From Pseudomonas libanensis (GTDB taxonomy: Bacteria > Pseudomonadota > Gammaproteobacteria > Pseudomonadales > Pseudomonadaceae), in contig NZ_JYLH01000013.1 in assembly GCF_001439685.1 (NCBI RefSeq), positions 62,001-126,000 of the forward strand: a stretch of 64,000 nt of DNA, in the 5' to 3' direction. Positions within the stretch are counted from its first letter, which is position 1, and every line of letters begins with the position of its first letter. A program made the position numbers and the translations under genes. The notes beneath the pieces are model-generated. The model made no database searches, was not told the origin of the DNA, and saw only the letters and a list, made by a program, of their open reading frames with translations. Shown one piece after another: positions 23,950 to 33,235 of this stretch.

Positions 23950-24060
23950 TCCTCGATCAGCCGTTCATCTTGCAAACCCGGGTATTAACCCGCACTTGTC
24001 CATTCGATATCACAGATGTCCGCAGAGAAACAAGCAGGGTATTAGGCCTATAGAGAAGCA

Positions 24061-24087
24061 AAAAAATACCCCTCAGTGAGGGGTATT
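24061..24087 (-). terminator. Rho-independent terminator of fadD1
   Basis: On the minus strand AATACCCCTCA-CTG-AGGGGTATT is followed by TTTTT. It lies 30 bp after the fadD1 stop and can also work on the other strand. Confidence 0.85.
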
Positions 24088-24116
24088 GTTCAAGTGCGGC
24101 AGGACGCTTGACTGAG

Positions 24117-25808
24117 CTATTTTTTAACGCCCAGTTTTTTCAACTCTTCATCACGCAGTTCGCGACGCAGGATCTTGCCCACGTTAGTGGTCGGCAGCGC
24201 ATCACGGAACTCCACAGCCTTGGGCACTTTATAGCCGGTGACATTGGCGCGCATGTGCTCCATGACTTGGTCCTTGGTCAGGGTGGCTCCTGGCTTGACC
24301 ACGATGAAGATCTTGATGTGCTCGCCCGACTTCTCGTCCGGCACACCGATGGCCGCGCATTGCAGCACGCCCGGCAGGGTCGCCAGCACGTCTTCAAGCT
24401 CGTTGGGGTAGACGTTGAAACCGGAGACCAGAATCATGTCTTTTTTGCGGTCGACAATGCGCATGTAGCCGTCCTGCTGGATGATCGCGATGTCACCAGT
24501 CTTCAACCAGCCTTCACTGTCGAGCATCTCGGCCGTGGCGTCTTCGCGCTGCCAGTAGCCCTTCATCACTTGCGGGCCCTTGACGCACAGCTCGCCGGTT
24601 TCTCCCAGCGCCAGCTCGGTGCCGTCGTCGGCGATGACTTTGCACACCGTGGACGGCACCGGAATGCCGATGGTACCGATCTGGATATGCTGGATAGGGT
24701 TCACCGTGGCCACCGGGCTGGTTTCGGTCATGCCGTAACCTTCGCAGATGCTGCAGCCGGTCACCGCCTTCCAGCGCTCGGCCGCTGCCAGTTGCAAGGC
24801 CATGCCGCCCGACAGGGTGACTTTCAGGGCGGAGAAATCCAGCTTGCGGAAGCCTTCGTTGTTGCACAGCGCTACGAACAGCGTATTGAGGCCGACAAAA
24901 CCGCTGAACTTCCACTTCGACAGTTCCTTGACCATCGCCGGCAGGTCACGCGGGTTGCTGATCAGGATGTTGTGGTTGCCGATCAGCATCATCGCCATGC
25001 AATGAAAGGTGAACGCATAGATGTGATACAGCGGCAGCGGCGTGATCAGGATCTCGCAACCTTCATTGAGGTTCGAGCCCATCAGCGCCTTGCACTGCAG
25101 CATATTGGCGACGAGGTTGCGATGGGTCAGCATCGCGCCCTTGGCCACGCCGGTGGTGCCGCCGGTGTATTGCAACACCGCCACGTCGCTGCTGGCCGGG
25201 CTGGCGTCGTTGACCGCCTGGCCATGCCCCTTGGCCAGCACGTCGTTGAACTTGATCGCCTGGGGCAAGTGATAGGCCGGGACCATTTTCTTCACATACT
25301 TGATGACACTGTTGATCAGCAGACGCTTGAACGGCGACAGCAGGTCAGCAACTTCAGTGACGATCACATGCTTGACGGCGGTCTTGGGCACGACTTTTTC
25401 AGCCAGGTGCGCCATGTTGGCCAGGCAAACCAGGGCCTTGGCCCCGGAATCATTGAATTGGTGTTCCATTTCCCGCGCGGTGTACAGCGGGTTGGTGTTG
25501 ACCACGATCAGGCCGGCACGGATGGCACCGAACACGGCGACCGGGTATTGCAGGACGTTGGGCAGTTGCACGGCAATTCGATCGCCGGGCTTCAAGTCGG
25601 TATGCTGTTGCAGGTACGCGGCGAAGGCGCCGGACAATTCGTACAGTTCACCGTAGGTGATTGTCTTGCCCAGGTTGCTGAAAGCCGGTTTGTTGGCGAA
25701 GCGCTGGCAGGACTGCTTCAGTACCGCCTGAATATTCGGATACTCGTCTGGATTGATCTGTGCAGCAATCCCGGCGGGGTACTTATCCTTCCAAAAGTCT
25801 TCATTCAT
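24117..25808 (-). CDS. fadD1: Long-chain fatty-acid-CoA ligase FadD1
   Basis: The 563-residue adenylate-forming enzyme starts MNEDFWKDKYPAGIAAQINP. AMP-binding motifs are YTGGTTGVAKGAMLTH (about residues 211-226), YGMTETSPV (about 360), GWLKTGDIA (about 445) and the C-terminal NVGKILRRELRDE with the catalytic lysine. It activates fatty acids for beta-oxidation at the inner face of the membrane. The order fadD2-fadD1 on one strand, with a lipase-like gene and phaJ1 divergent, is that of P. aeruginosa PA3299-PA3302. A 384-bp gap separates it from fadD2, so it has its own promoter. Confidence 0.92.
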   Translation of the reverse strand: MNEDFWKDKYPAGIAAQINPDEYPNIQAVLKQSCQRFANKPAFSNLGKTITYGELYELSGAFAAYLQQHTDLKPGDRIAVQLPNVLQYPVAVFGAIRAGLIVVNTNPLYTAREMEHQFNDSGAKALVCLANMAHLAEKVVPKTAVKHVIVTEVADLLSPFKRLLINSVIKYVKKMVPAYHLPQAIKFNDVLAKGHGQAVNDASPASSDVAVLQYTGGTTGVAKGAMLTHRNLVANMLQCKALMGSNLNEGCEILITPLPLYHIYAFTFHCMAMMLIGNHNILISNPRDLPAMVKELSKWKFSGFVGLNTLFVALCNNEGFRKLDFSALKVTLSGGMALQLAAAERWKAVTGCSICEGYGMTETSPVATVNPIQHIQIGTIGIPVPSTVCKVIADDGTELALGETGELCVKGPQVMKGYWQREDATAEMLDSEGWLKTGDIAIIQQDGYMRIVDRKKDMILVSGFNVYPNELEDVLATLPGVLQCAAIGVPDEKSGEHIKIFIVVKPGATLTKDQVMEHMRANVTGYKVPKAVEFRDALPTTNVGKILRRELRDEELKKLGVKK

Positions 25809-25840
25809 GGAAGCCCACTCCTCAGCGACGCGAATTCATC

Positions 25841-25857
25841 ATCGCATTTGATGCGAT
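25841..25857. promoter_or_regulatory. Palindrome upstream of fadD1, candidate operator
   Basis: ATCGCAT-TTG-ATGCGAT has perfect 7-bp arms, 33 bp upstream of the fadD1 start. It does not look like the PsrA box as I know it, so the regulator is unknown. The rest of the gap up to 26084 shows nothing else. Confidence 0.4.
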
Positions 25858-26084
25858 TATTATTGGTGTATGTCTTTTTAAGGTGAATCTGGCGCTTTCA
25901 AGCAGGCCGAGACGTCACAAAGCGCGCCGAGAGTAGCAGCTTTGCCAAGGGCCGCCTAGAGCCAAAAGAGGGCCCTACAGTCATAAACATGACTCAAGAA
26001 CATCTAATGGTCATTTTTAGAGCAAAGATTCTATATCACTGAAATCCGCTCTGGAATGGCCCTCACGGGCGACAAATACCAATT

Positions 26085-26176
26085 ATGGGAGGGGGCTTGC
26101 TCCCGATAGCGGCGGGCCAGTCAATTAACCAGGTGACTGACCCTCCGCAATCGGGGGCAAGCCCCCTCCCACATTT
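26085..26176. repeat. REP pair (inverted) between fadD1 and fadD2
   Basis: GGGAGGGGGCTTGCTCCCGA at the left is mirrored by a unit ending GGGGGCAAGCCCCCTCCCAC at the right, with about 45 bases between. It fills the space after fadD2. Confidence 0.9.
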
Positions 26177-26191
26177 TGAGCGTATTTCAAT

Positions 26192-27880
26192 TCAGGCTAT
26201 GTCGCGCAGCTCCCGCCGCAGAATCTTGCCCACTGGCGTCATCGGCAACGACTCCCTCAGCACAATATGCTTGGGCACCTTGTAGCCCGTGAAGTTGGCC
26301 TTGCAGTACGCCTTCAGCTCCTCAAGGCTCACCCCCTGGGCCCGCGCCACCACGAACAATTTCACCGCCTCCCCCGTACGCTCATCTGGCACGCCGATCA
26401 CCGCGCAGTTGGCTACGGCCGGGTGGGCCATCACCACGTCTTCGATTTCGTTGGGGTACACGTTGAAACCCGAGACGATGATCAGATCCTTCTTGCGATC
26501 CACAATACTGACGTAGCCGTCGGTATCGATCACCGCAATGTCGCCGGTCTTGAGCCAGCCTTCGGCGTCCAGGGTCTCGGCGGTGGCGACCGGTTGCTGC
26601 CAATAGCCCTTCATCACCTGCGGACCCTGGATACACAGCTCGCCGCGTTCGCCCAGCGGCAGTTCGTGCCCCTCATCATCAATGACTTTCATCGCCGTAC
26701 CCGGCACCGGAATACCCACGGTGCCCAGGCGTGCCAGGCCGCCGTAGGGGTTGGTGCTGGCCACCGGTGAGGTTTCGGTGAGGCCGTAGCCTTCGCCGAT
26801 GGAGCAGCCGGTCAACGCCTTCCAGCGTTCAGCCGTGGCCTTGACCAGGGCGGTGCCGCCGGAATTGGTGATCTTGAGGTGGGAGAAATCCAGGGTCTTG
26901 AAGTCCGGGTGATCCATCAGCGCCACAAACAGGGTGTTGAGCCCCAAGAGGCAGGAGAACCGCCACTGCTTGAGTTCCTTGATAAAGCCGCCAATGTCCC
27001 GAGGGTTGGTAATCAGCACATTGTGGTTGCCGGACACCATCATGCACATGCAGTTCGCCGTGAATGCGTAAATGTGATACAGCGGCAGCGGGGCAATCAT
27101 CACCTCCTGCCCTTCCTTGACCAGCGGGTGGCCGTCCTCGCCCAGTTGCGACATGCATGCGCGCACTTGCTGCATATTCGCCACCAGGTTGCCGTGGGTG
27201 AGCATCGCGCCCTTGGCAAGGCCAGTGGTGCCACCGGTGTATTGCAGCACGGCGATATCGTCCAGGCTCACCGGATGTCGCGTCACGCCAAGGCCCGCGC
27301 CCATGCGCAAGGCGCGCTTGAACGACACCGCCCGTGGCAGGTGGTAGGCCGGGACCATCTTCTTCACCTTGTCGACCACGGTGTTGACCAGCCAGCCCTT
27401 GGCGGCGGGCATGAAGTCGCCCATTCTGGCTTCGATCAGGTAGTCGATCTCGGTGTCGGTGCAAACCTCCTGCACCCGCGAACCGAACAGGTTGAGGTAG
27501 ACCAGCGCCCGCACGCCCGCGTCCTTGAACTGGTGACGCATTTCGCGCGGAGTGTACAGCGGGTTGGTATTGACCACGATCAGCCCGGCGCGCAGAGCTC
27601 CGAATACCGCCACCGGGTAATGCAGCACGTTGGGCATCTGCACCGCGATACGCTCGCCAGGCTTGAGGTCGGTGTGCTGCTGCAGGTAACCGGCAAACGC
27701 CGCACTCTGGCGCTCAAGCTCAGCGTAGGTCAGGGTGATGCCCATGTTGCTGAACGCCGGACGGTCGGCAAAAGTCTTGCAGGAACGCTCGAAGACCTCG
27801 ATCACCGACTTGTAGGTGCTGAGGTCGATGGCATTGGGGACGCCCGCCGCGCGTTTGTCATTCCAGAAATCAGGTTGCAT
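26192..27880 (-). CDS. fadD2: Long-chain fatty-acid-CoA ligase FadD2
   Basis: The 562-residue paralogue of FadD1 starts MQPDFWNDKRAAGVPNAIDL. It shares YTGGTTGLAKGAMLTH (about residue 213), YGLTETSPVAS, GWLKTGDIAVI and VGKILRRELRDIA at the very end. It activates fatty acids like FadD1, and the tandem pair is conserved in Pseudomonas. AAGAGG lies ten bases before the ATG, and AAGAATAATG between them fits the AAnAAnAA pattern of Hfq/Crc sites. It is divergent from the hydrolase at 28091, with a 210-bp shared region. Confidence 0.92.
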   Translation of the reverse strand: MQPDFWNDKRAAGVPNAIDLSTYKSVIEVFERSCKTFADRPAFSNMGITLTYAELERQSAAFAGYLQQHTDLKPGERIAVQMPNVLHYPVAVFGALRAGLIVVNTNPLYTPREMRHQFKDAGVRALVYLNLFGSRVQEVCTDTEIDYLIEARMGDFMPAAKGWLVNTVVDKVKKMVPAYHLPRAVSFKRALRMGAGLGVTRHPVSLDDIAVLQYTGGTTGLAKGAMLTHGNLVANMQQVRACMSQLGEDGHPLVKEGQEVMIAPLPLYHIYAFTANCMCMMVSGNHNVLITNPRDIGGFIKELKQWRFSCLLGLNTLFVALMDHPDFKTLDFSHLKITNSGGTALVKATAERWKALTGCSIGEGYGLTETSPVASTNPYGGLARLGTVGIPVPGTAMKVIDDEGHELPLGERGELCIQGPQVMKGYWQQPVATAETLDAEGWLKTGDIAVIDTDGYVSIVDRKKDLIIVSGFNVYPNEIEDVVMAHPAVANCAVIGVPDERTGEAVKLFVVARAQGVSLEELKAYCKANFTGYKVPKHIVLRESLPMTPVGKILRRELRDIA

Positions 27881-28090
27881 TATTCTTGTCCTCTTACCTG
27901 AATGTGTCCGGCCGCTCTATCCATTTATAAGAAGCGGAGCCTTGGGGACGTTAGCAGCTATGACCAAACAGGCAAATATGCATGATCGTGTCATTGATTG
28001 TATGAATCTTGCGGCTAACGTGTAGGCAGATACTGCGTCCCTCTGCCAATGAGCGATACACTGCAATGATTCTGAGCAAATGGAGTCGCC

Positions 28091-29035
28091 ATGAACCACA
28101 GCACCTTCTGGCTGACCGCGAACGACCGCAGCCGCCTGTACGTCAATCAATGGATGCCCGACGGGCTGCCCAGGGCCGTGGTGATGCTCGCCCATGGCAT
28201 GGCCGAGCACAGTGGTCGTTATGCTCGCCTGGCCGAAGCCCTGTGCGGCGCAGGCTATGGCGTGTATGCGCTGGACCAGCGCGGCCATGGCCGTACTGCT
28301 GACGAGGGTACTTTGGGGCTCTACGCCGAAAAGGATGGCTGGAACAAGGTAGTGGGCGACCTGGCCAGCCTCAACCAGCATATTGGCCAGCAGCAACCGG
28401 GCCTGCCGATTATTTTGCTTGGCCACAGCATGGGCAGCTACATCGCCCAGGGTTATCTGCTGCACCACAGTGCCAGCCTGCATGGAGCGATTCTCAGCGG
28501 TTCGAATTTCCAGCCGGTGGCGCTGTACACCGCAGCACGGTTAATCGCGCGTATCGAACGCCTGCGCCAGGGTGCGCGCGGCCGCAGCGCGCTGATCGAG
28601 TTCCTGTCGTTCGGCTCGTTCAACAAAGCGTTCAAGCCCACCCGCACGGCATTCGACTGGCTCAGCCGCGACCCGGATGAAGTCGACAAGTACATCAACG
28701 ACCCACTGTGCGGTTTGCGTTGCACCAACCAGCTGTGGATCGACCTGCTAGGCGGCTTGCAGCAGATCAGCAAAGCGTCCAATCTCGCCCAGATCGACCC
28801 GGGCCTGCCGATCCTGGTGATAGGCGGCGAATGTGATCCGGTGAGCGAAGGCAAGCGTCTCAAGGATCTGGCCCATGCCCTGCGTGAAGCCGGCTGCCAG
28901 AACGTGCAAGTGAATCTTTATCCGCAGGCGCGGCACGAAGTGTTCAACGAAACCAACCGCGCTGAAGTCACAGCGGATGTATTGACCTGGCTCGACCAGG
29001 CCCTGGCCCTGCGCAGGCCGACCCGCTGTGAATAA
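28091..29035 (+). CDS. Alpha/beta hydrolase, lysophospholipase / monoacylglycerol-lipase type
   Basis: The 314-residue protein carries HGMAEHSGRYARLAEAL (oxyanion-hole region, about residues 35-51), DQRGHGRT (about 62-69), the nucleophile elbow GHSMGSY (about 113-119), an acid near GGECDPVSEG (about 240) and the final histidine in YPQARHEVFNE (about 278). This is the Serine-aminopeptidase-S33/PldB-like hydrolase family. Beside fadD1/fadD2 it may supply fatty acids from lysolipids. The next gene (phaJ1-like) is 56 bp downstream on the same strand, as in P. aeruginosa PA3301-PA3302. Confidence 0.88.
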   Translation: MNHSTFWLTANDRSRLYVNQWMPDGLPRAVVMLAHGMAEHSGRYARLAEALCGAGYGVYALDQRGHGRTADEGTLGLYAEKDGWNKVVGDLASLNQHIGQQQPGLPIILLGHSMGSYIAQGYLLHHSASLHGAILSGSNFQPVALYTAARLIARIERLRQGARGRSALIEFLSFGSFNKAFKPTRTAFDWLSRDPDEVDKYINDPLCGLRCTNQLWIDLLGGLQQISKASNLAQIDPGLPILVIGGECDPVSEGKRLKDLAHALREAGCQNVQVNLYPQARHEVFNETNRAEVTADVLTWLDQALALRRPTRCE

Positions 29036-29091
29036 TTTTTCGTTTAAAATCAGTTAATTAATTACCGCTTAGCCACAGGATGCAGCTTTAG

Positions 29092-29562
29092 ATGACCCAG
29101 GTAACCAACACCCCGTATGAAGCCCTCGAAGTCGGCCAGACGGCCAGCTACAGCAAGTTGGTAGAAGAGCGCGATATCCAGCTGTTCGCCGCCATGTCCG
29201 GCGACCACAACCCCGTGCACCTGGATGCCGAATACGCCAAAGCGACCATGTTCAAGGAGCGTATTGCCCACGGCATGTTCAGCGGCGCGTTGATCAGTGC
29301 AGCCGTGGCCTGCGAGCTGCCTGGGCCGGGCACTATCTACATCGGCCAGCAGATGACCTTCCAGAAGCCGGTCAAGATTGGCGACACCCTCACCGTGCGC
29401 CTGGAAATCCTCGAAAAGCTGCCGAAGTTCCGTGTGCGCATTGCCACGCGGGTATTCAACCAGCGTGAAGAGTTGGTTGTGGATGGCGAAGCGGAGATTC
29501 TGGCACCGCGCAAGCAGCAGGTGGTGACCTTGACCGAGTTGCCGCCGATCAGCATCGGCTGA
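29092..29562 (+). CDS. phaJ1: MaoC-type (R)-specific enoyl-CoA hydratase
   Basis: The 156-residue hot-dog-fold protein contains the hydratase-2 motif FAAMSGDHNPVHLDAEYAKA (about residues 31-50, catalytic Asp and His) and IAHGMFSGALISAA (about 59-72). It turns trans-2-enoyl-CoA into (R)-3-hydroxyacyl-CoA, feeding polyhydroxyalkanoate synthesis or, in some species, quinolone-signal lipids. Its place after the hydrolase and next to fadD2 is that of phaJ1 (PA3302). The symbol rests on this synteny. Confidence 0.82.
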   Translation: MTQVTNTPYEALEVGQTASYSKLVEERDIQLFAAMSGDHNPVHLDAEYAKATMFKERIAHGMFSGALISAAVACELPGPGTIYIGQQMTFQKPVKIGDTLTVRLEILEKLPKFRVRIATRVFNQREELVVDGEAEILAPRKQQVVTLTELPPISIG

Positions 29563-29596
29563 GGCTGACTGCAATCTTAAAATCTACACAATGCAA

Positions 29597-29628
29597 AATG
29601 TGGGAGGGGGCAAGCCCCCTCCCACATT
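29597..29628. repeat. REP hairpin
   Basis: AATGTGGGAGGGGGC and its exact reverse complement, as at 15164. It stands between the convergent phaJ1 and PA2169-type genes and may terminate both. Confidence 0.9.
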
Positions 29629-29644
29629 CTTTACAGTGCAGGTC

Positions 29645-30112
29645 TTACGACTGAGCGCGAGCCTGGTTACGCAGGGCCTTCACCTGATCGTGGTTACGCT
29701 GTACGCCATGGTACTGACGCTCAACCAGGTCACGAATGCCCAGCAGGTTGTGCTTGTTGATCTTCTCGATCGCTTCACGGTAAGCCTTGAGTGCGTGGTC
29801 TTCACCGCGCTCGGCTTCGTTCAGCACAGCTTCTTCGTCCTTGCCGGTGACCATCGACTTCACGTCGACCCAGCCACGGTGCAGGGCGCCGGCCATGCTG
29901 CCGGAATCCTCCGGATCGCCGCCCAGGGCACGCACGGCTGTTTTCAGCTCTGCAGCAGCCGTCGCGCAGTCAGCAGAGCGCTTGGCAAACAAAGCTTTGA
30001 GTTCTGGGTGCTTGATGTCTTCAGCACATTCCTTGAAACCCTTTTGGCCGTCGATGCTGGTCTCGATCAGGTCGTTCAGTACAGAGATCGATTCTTTATT
30101 GATGTCAGTCAT
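29645..30112 (-). CDS. PA2169-family four-helix-bundle (DUF2383) protein
   Basis: The 155-residue protein MTDINKESISVLNDLIETSI and onward consists of four amphipathic helices with the DUF2383 pattern: DGQKGFKECAEDI (about residues 21-33), a Glu-rich second helix, then GEDHALKAYREAI and the final LVERQYHGVQRNHDQVKALR. The fold resembles ferritin-like bundles with Glu/His pairs, but metal binding is unproven. Members in Pseudomonas are stress- or anaerobiosis-induced. It is monocistronic. Confidence 0.85.
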   Translation of the reverse strand: MTDINKESISVLNDLIETSIDGQKGFKECAEDIKHPELKALFAKRSADCATAAAELKTAVRALGGDPEDSGSMAGALHRGWVDVKSMVTGKDEEAVLNEAERGEDHALKAYREAIEKINKHNLLGIRDLVERQYHGVQRNHDQVKALRNQARAQS

Positions 30113-30316
30113 TTTTCAATTCCTTATACGGGTTAGAAGGTTGCCTGGGTTATTGCAGCGCCCGTGCCAGGTTTTGAAAAACAAAAATATCTTTAAATTT
30201 CAATAAGTTAATATTTATTGAACCATCTGTATTGACGTTATTTGCATGATCTGTCATTTGGCCTTCGTGCAGAATGCCTGTATTTTCGAAGACCTCGCCT
30301 CAATCGCACGAAGCTC

Positions 30317-30553
30317 ATGAACCCCGAAAAACTCGAATTGCTGATCACCCGCGAAATGCCCTTCGGCAAATACAAGGGCCGGATCATCGCCGACCTGCCC
30401 GGGCCTTACCTGAACTGGTTCGCCCGCGAAGGGTTTCCCCACGGTGAATTAGGCGGTTTGCTGGCCCTGATGCAGGAAATCGACCACAACGGCTTGTCTG
30501 AATTGCTCGAACCGCTGCGCGTTAAACACGGTAAACCCGCCCCCCGCCATTAA
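30317..30553 (+). CDS. DUF3820 (putative quorum-sensing-regulated virulence factor family) protein
   Basis: The ATG at 30317 gives 78 residues, MNPEKLELLITREMPFGKYK and onward. MPFGKYKGRIIADLPGPYLNWFAREGFP is the whole DUF3820 core: a short basic turn followed by YLNWF. The family is named after a P. aeruginosa member under quorum sensing and resembles nuclease-associated domains; no activity is established. It ends ten bases before the aminotransferase and probably forms an operon with it. Confidence 0.82.
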   Translation: MNPEKLELLITREMPFGKYKGRIIADLPGPYLNWFAREGFPHGELGGLLALMQEIDHNGLSELLEPLRVKHGKPAPRH

Positions 30554-30563
30554 GAGACTCGCC

Positions 30564-31739
30564 ATGCCAAGGAATGCTGATAACGAACCCCACTGGCGCG
30601 CTATCGCCGAGCGCTTTGACCTGGAGCCTGGGCCGATCAATCTGGAAAATGGTTATTTCGGGCGCATGAGCCGCGCAGTACAGGCGCAGTACCTTGAACA
30701 CATCAGCTATATCAACCGCAGCAACTCGGTGTATGTGCGCCAGCGCTTTGAGCAGGGTGAAAATATTCAGATCCGTCGTCAATTGGCCGAACTGATTGAT
30801 GTCGATCCACAGGCGCTGGCCTTCACCCGCAACGCCACCGAAGCCTTGCAGTCACTGATCCGCAACTACAACCGCCTGCAACCAGGCGATCAGGTATTGA
30901 TCAGTGATTTGGAGTACGACACGGTCAAGGGTGCCATGCGCTGGCTTGCAAGCGTTCGCGGCATGGAAGTGATTGAGGTATCACACGTCCACCCGGCCAG
31001 TTTCGACAGCCTGATGCAGACTTATCGCGACGCGTTCGTGCAGTACCCGCGCATCAAGCTGATGGCCCTGACCCATGTCACCCATCGCACTGGCCTGGTA
31101 ATGCCCGTTGCAGCCATTGCCGGAGCCGCACGCGAACACGCTATCGACGTGATCCTCGACGGCGCCCACGCGCTGGGTCAGATCGAGTTCAACCTGGCCG
31201 AACTGGGCATTCAATTCGCCGGTTTCAACCTGCATAAATGGATCGGCGCGCCGCTGACCCTGGGCTTTATGTATATCGCCCCGGAGCGCCTGGCCGATAT
31301 CGATCCGGACATGGGTGAGTTTCACTATCCGGCCACTGATGTGCGCGCGCGTACGTCCTACAGCACGCCGAATTTTCCCGCGCTGATGACCTTGCCTTTA
31401 GTGCTCGAAGAACATCGACAATTGGGTGGCGCTGCAACCAAAGGCGCACGGGTAAATTACCTGCGCGATCTGTGGGTAAGCCAGGTAAGGCCATTGCCGG
31501 GGATTGAAGTGCTGACGTCGGATGATCCGCGACTGTATTGCGGGATCACCGCGTTCAAGTTCATCGGGCGGGATCAGCAAGTGATGGTGGATAGGTTGCT
31601 CAAGGAGCACGACTTGTTTGCCACCACGCGCACGGGGGCTGCGTTTGGCACCTGTATCCGGGTGACGCCGGGGTTGGTGACCTCGGCAGCGGATATCGGC
31701 GTACTGGTCAACGCCATTACCGAGCTGGACAAGGATTAA
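30564..31739 (+). CDS. Class V aminotransferase (isopenicillin-N-epimerase-like)
   Basis: The 391-residue PLP enzyme has ENGYFGRMSRAVQAQY near the start (residues 29-44), TRNATEALQSLIR (about 88-100), DGAHALGQIEFNLAELG (about 200-216, PLP-binding Asp) and FNLHKWIGAPLTLGFMYI with the Schiff-base lysine (about 226-243). It is a cysteine-desulfurase or isopenicillin-N-epimerase relative, but no catalytic cysteine loop is obvious. The substrate is unknown. It follows the DUF3820 gene by ten bases. Confidence 0.85.
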   Translation: MPRNADNEPHWRAIAERFDLEPGPINLENGYFGRMSRAVQAQYLEHISYINRSNSVYVRQRFEQGENIQIRRQLAELIDVDPQALAFTRNATEALQSLIRNYNRLQPGDQVLISDLEYDTVKGAMRWLASVRGMEVIEVSHVHPASFDSLMQTYRDAFVQYPRIKLMALTHVTHRTGLVMPVAAIAGAAREHAIDVILDGAHALGQIEFNLAELGIQFAGFNLHKWIGAPLTLGFMYIAPERLADIDPDMGEFHYPATDVRARTSYSTPNFPALMTLPLVLEEHRQLGGAATKGARVNYLRDLWVSQVRPLPGIEVLTSDDPRLYCGITAFKFIGRDQQVMVDRLLKEHDLFATTRTGAAFGTCIRVTPGLVTSAADIGVLVNAITELDKD

Positions 31740-31761
31740 AGTGTGGGAGGGAGTTACAGGC

Positions 31762-31797
31762 AAAAAAAAGCGGCGCACCGACCAAGTGCACCGCAAA
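31762..31797 (-). terminator. Rho-independent terminator of eda
   Basis: On the minus strand GCGGTGCAC-TTGGTCG-GTGCGCCGC is followed by eight T, 42 bp after the eda stop. Confidence 0.85.
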
Positions 31798-31838
31798 AAT
31801 GCCGTTAAAGCACAGCAACAACGATTCGGTAAATCAAC

Positions 31839-32504
31839 TCAGTCCAGCAGCGCCAGGGCCTCGGCGGTGACTTCCTGAATGCGCGCCCAGTCGCCGTTCT
31901 TGATCCACTCAGGGTCAAGCATCCAGCTACCGCCCACGCACATCACGTTTTTCAACGCCATGTAGCTCTTGATATTGGCCGGGCCGACGCCGCCGGTCGG
32001 GCAGAACTTCACTTCGCCAAACGGGCCGCCGAGGGCCTTGATGGCCGCAACCCCGCCACTGACTTCGGCCGGGAACAGCTTGAAGCGGCGATACCCCAGG
32101 CCATAGCCTTCCATGATGCCGGAGGCGTTGCTGATTCCGGGCAGCAGCGGGATCGGGCTGTGTACCGAGGCTTCCAGCAGGTCACGGGTGATGCCGGGGG
32201 TAACGATAAATTGCGAGCCGGCCACTTCAGCCGCTTCGAGCATATGGCGGTCAAGCACGGTGCCGGCGCCGGTGCACAGCTCGGGACGCTGCTCACGCAA
32301 GACCTGAATGGCCTTGAGGCCGAACTCCGAACGCAGGGTCACTTCCAACGCGGTCAAACCACCGGCTGCCAGGGCGTCGGCCAACGGCAGGATGTCCTGT
32401 TCGCGGGCGATGGTGATCACCGGCAGGATCCGCGCTTTGGCGCAGAGGCTGTCGATCAAGGCAACTTTATCCGCCATGGACACGGTCGGTTGAGGGCTTT
32501 TCAT
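31839..32504 (-). CDS. eda: 2-keto-3-deoxy-6-phosphogluconate aldolase
   Basis: The ATG at 32504 has AAGGAT nine bases upstream and gives 221 residues. KDPG aldolase marks are ARILPVITI with the Glu of LTALEVTLRS (about residue 57), TGAGTVLD, VTPGITRDLL and the Schiff-base lysine in YRRFKLFPAEVSGG (about 145). FCPTGGVGPANI binds phosphate. It splits KDPG to pyruvate and glyceraldehyde-3-phosphate, the last Entner-Doudoroff step. It is the last gene of the zwf-pgl-eda operon, 17 bp after pgl. Confidence 0.95.
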   Translation of the reverse strand: MKSPQPTVSMADKVALIDSLCAKARILPVITIAREQDILPLADALAAGGLTALEVTLRSEFGLKAIQVLREQRPELCTGAGTVLDRHMLEAAEVAGSQFIVTPGITRDLLEASVHSPIPLLPGISNASGIMEGYGLGYRRFKLFPAEVSGGVAAIKALGGPFGEVKFCPTGGVGPANIKSYMALKNVMCVGGSWMLDPEWIKNGDWARIQEVTAEALALLD

Positions 32505-32521
32505 AGCGGCTGATCCTTGGC

Positions 32522-33235
32522 TCATGGGCACCAGTAAATCTCTAGAGTAGGTTGCAAAAACGCGCGAATCGGCATGGCAGCAACATCGTTACTGGCCAGC
32601 GCGGCGCTCAAGGTGGTCAATTTCGAACTGCCGGAAATCGACAGCACGGTGTAGTTGGCCGTGGCCAGCAAGGCGCGGCTCATGGTCAGGCGCTGATGTG
32701 GCACGGTGGGCGCCAGCATCGGCCAGCAACGGCGGGTTCCGTCGGCCTTAAGCGCCTCGCCCAGGTTCGGGCTGTTGGGGAACAACGATGCGGTGTGGCC
32801 GTCATCGCCCATGCCCAACACCAGCACATCGATGGCCGGCAGTTCGGCCAGCAGGCGATCAGCCTGCTCGGCAGCGTCTTCAAGATTAGCGGCAGCGCTG
32901 TACAGGCTGAGGAACCGGGCCTTGGCCGCCGGGCCTTGCAGCAGGTGCTGCTTTAACAGGCCGGCGTTGCTGTCGGCGTGCTCCACCGGCACCCAGCGTT
33001 CATCAGCCAGGGTGATGGTGACCTTGGACCAGTCCAGGCCCTGCTTGGCCAGGTTCTGGAAAAACGCCACGGGGCTGCGGCCACCGGACACCACCAAGGT
33101 CGCCTCGCCACGGGCACTGATGGCTGCGCGCAGCTGTTCGGCCACGTCATTGGCCAGGCCATCGGCCAGCAGCGCGGGCGTACGGTACTCATGGGCAGTC
33201 ACGCCCTGAGGCAGTTTCAATTCAGATATCGCCAT
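32522..33235 (-). CDS. pgl: 6-phosphogluconolactonase
   Basis: The ATG at 33235 is preceded by GGGAGG and gives 237 residues. SGGRSPVAFFQNLA (residues 50-63), LADERWVPVEHADSN (about 81-95) and LGMGDDGHTASLFPNSPNL (about 144-162) are the DevB/Pgl motifs. It hydrolyses 6-phosphogluconolactone made by Zwf. The start lies 14 bp inside the end of zwf, so the two are translationally coupled. Confidence 0.95.
   Translation of the reverse strand: MAISELKLPQGVTAHEYRTPALLADGLANDVAEQLRAAISARGEATLVVSGGRSPVAFFQNLAKQGLDWSKVTITLADERWVPVEHADSNAGLLKQHLLQGPAAKARFLSLYSAAANLEDAAEQADRLLAELPAIDVLVLGMGDDGHTASLFPNSPNLGEALKADGTRRCWPMLAPTVPHQRLTMSRALLATANYTVLSISGSSKLTTLSAALASNDVAAMPIRAFLQPTLEIYWCP

Noticed and set aside
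23871..24053. Plus-strand frame between the SDR gene and fadD1
   Set aside because: Overlaps the SDR start region; no ribosome site and no domain.
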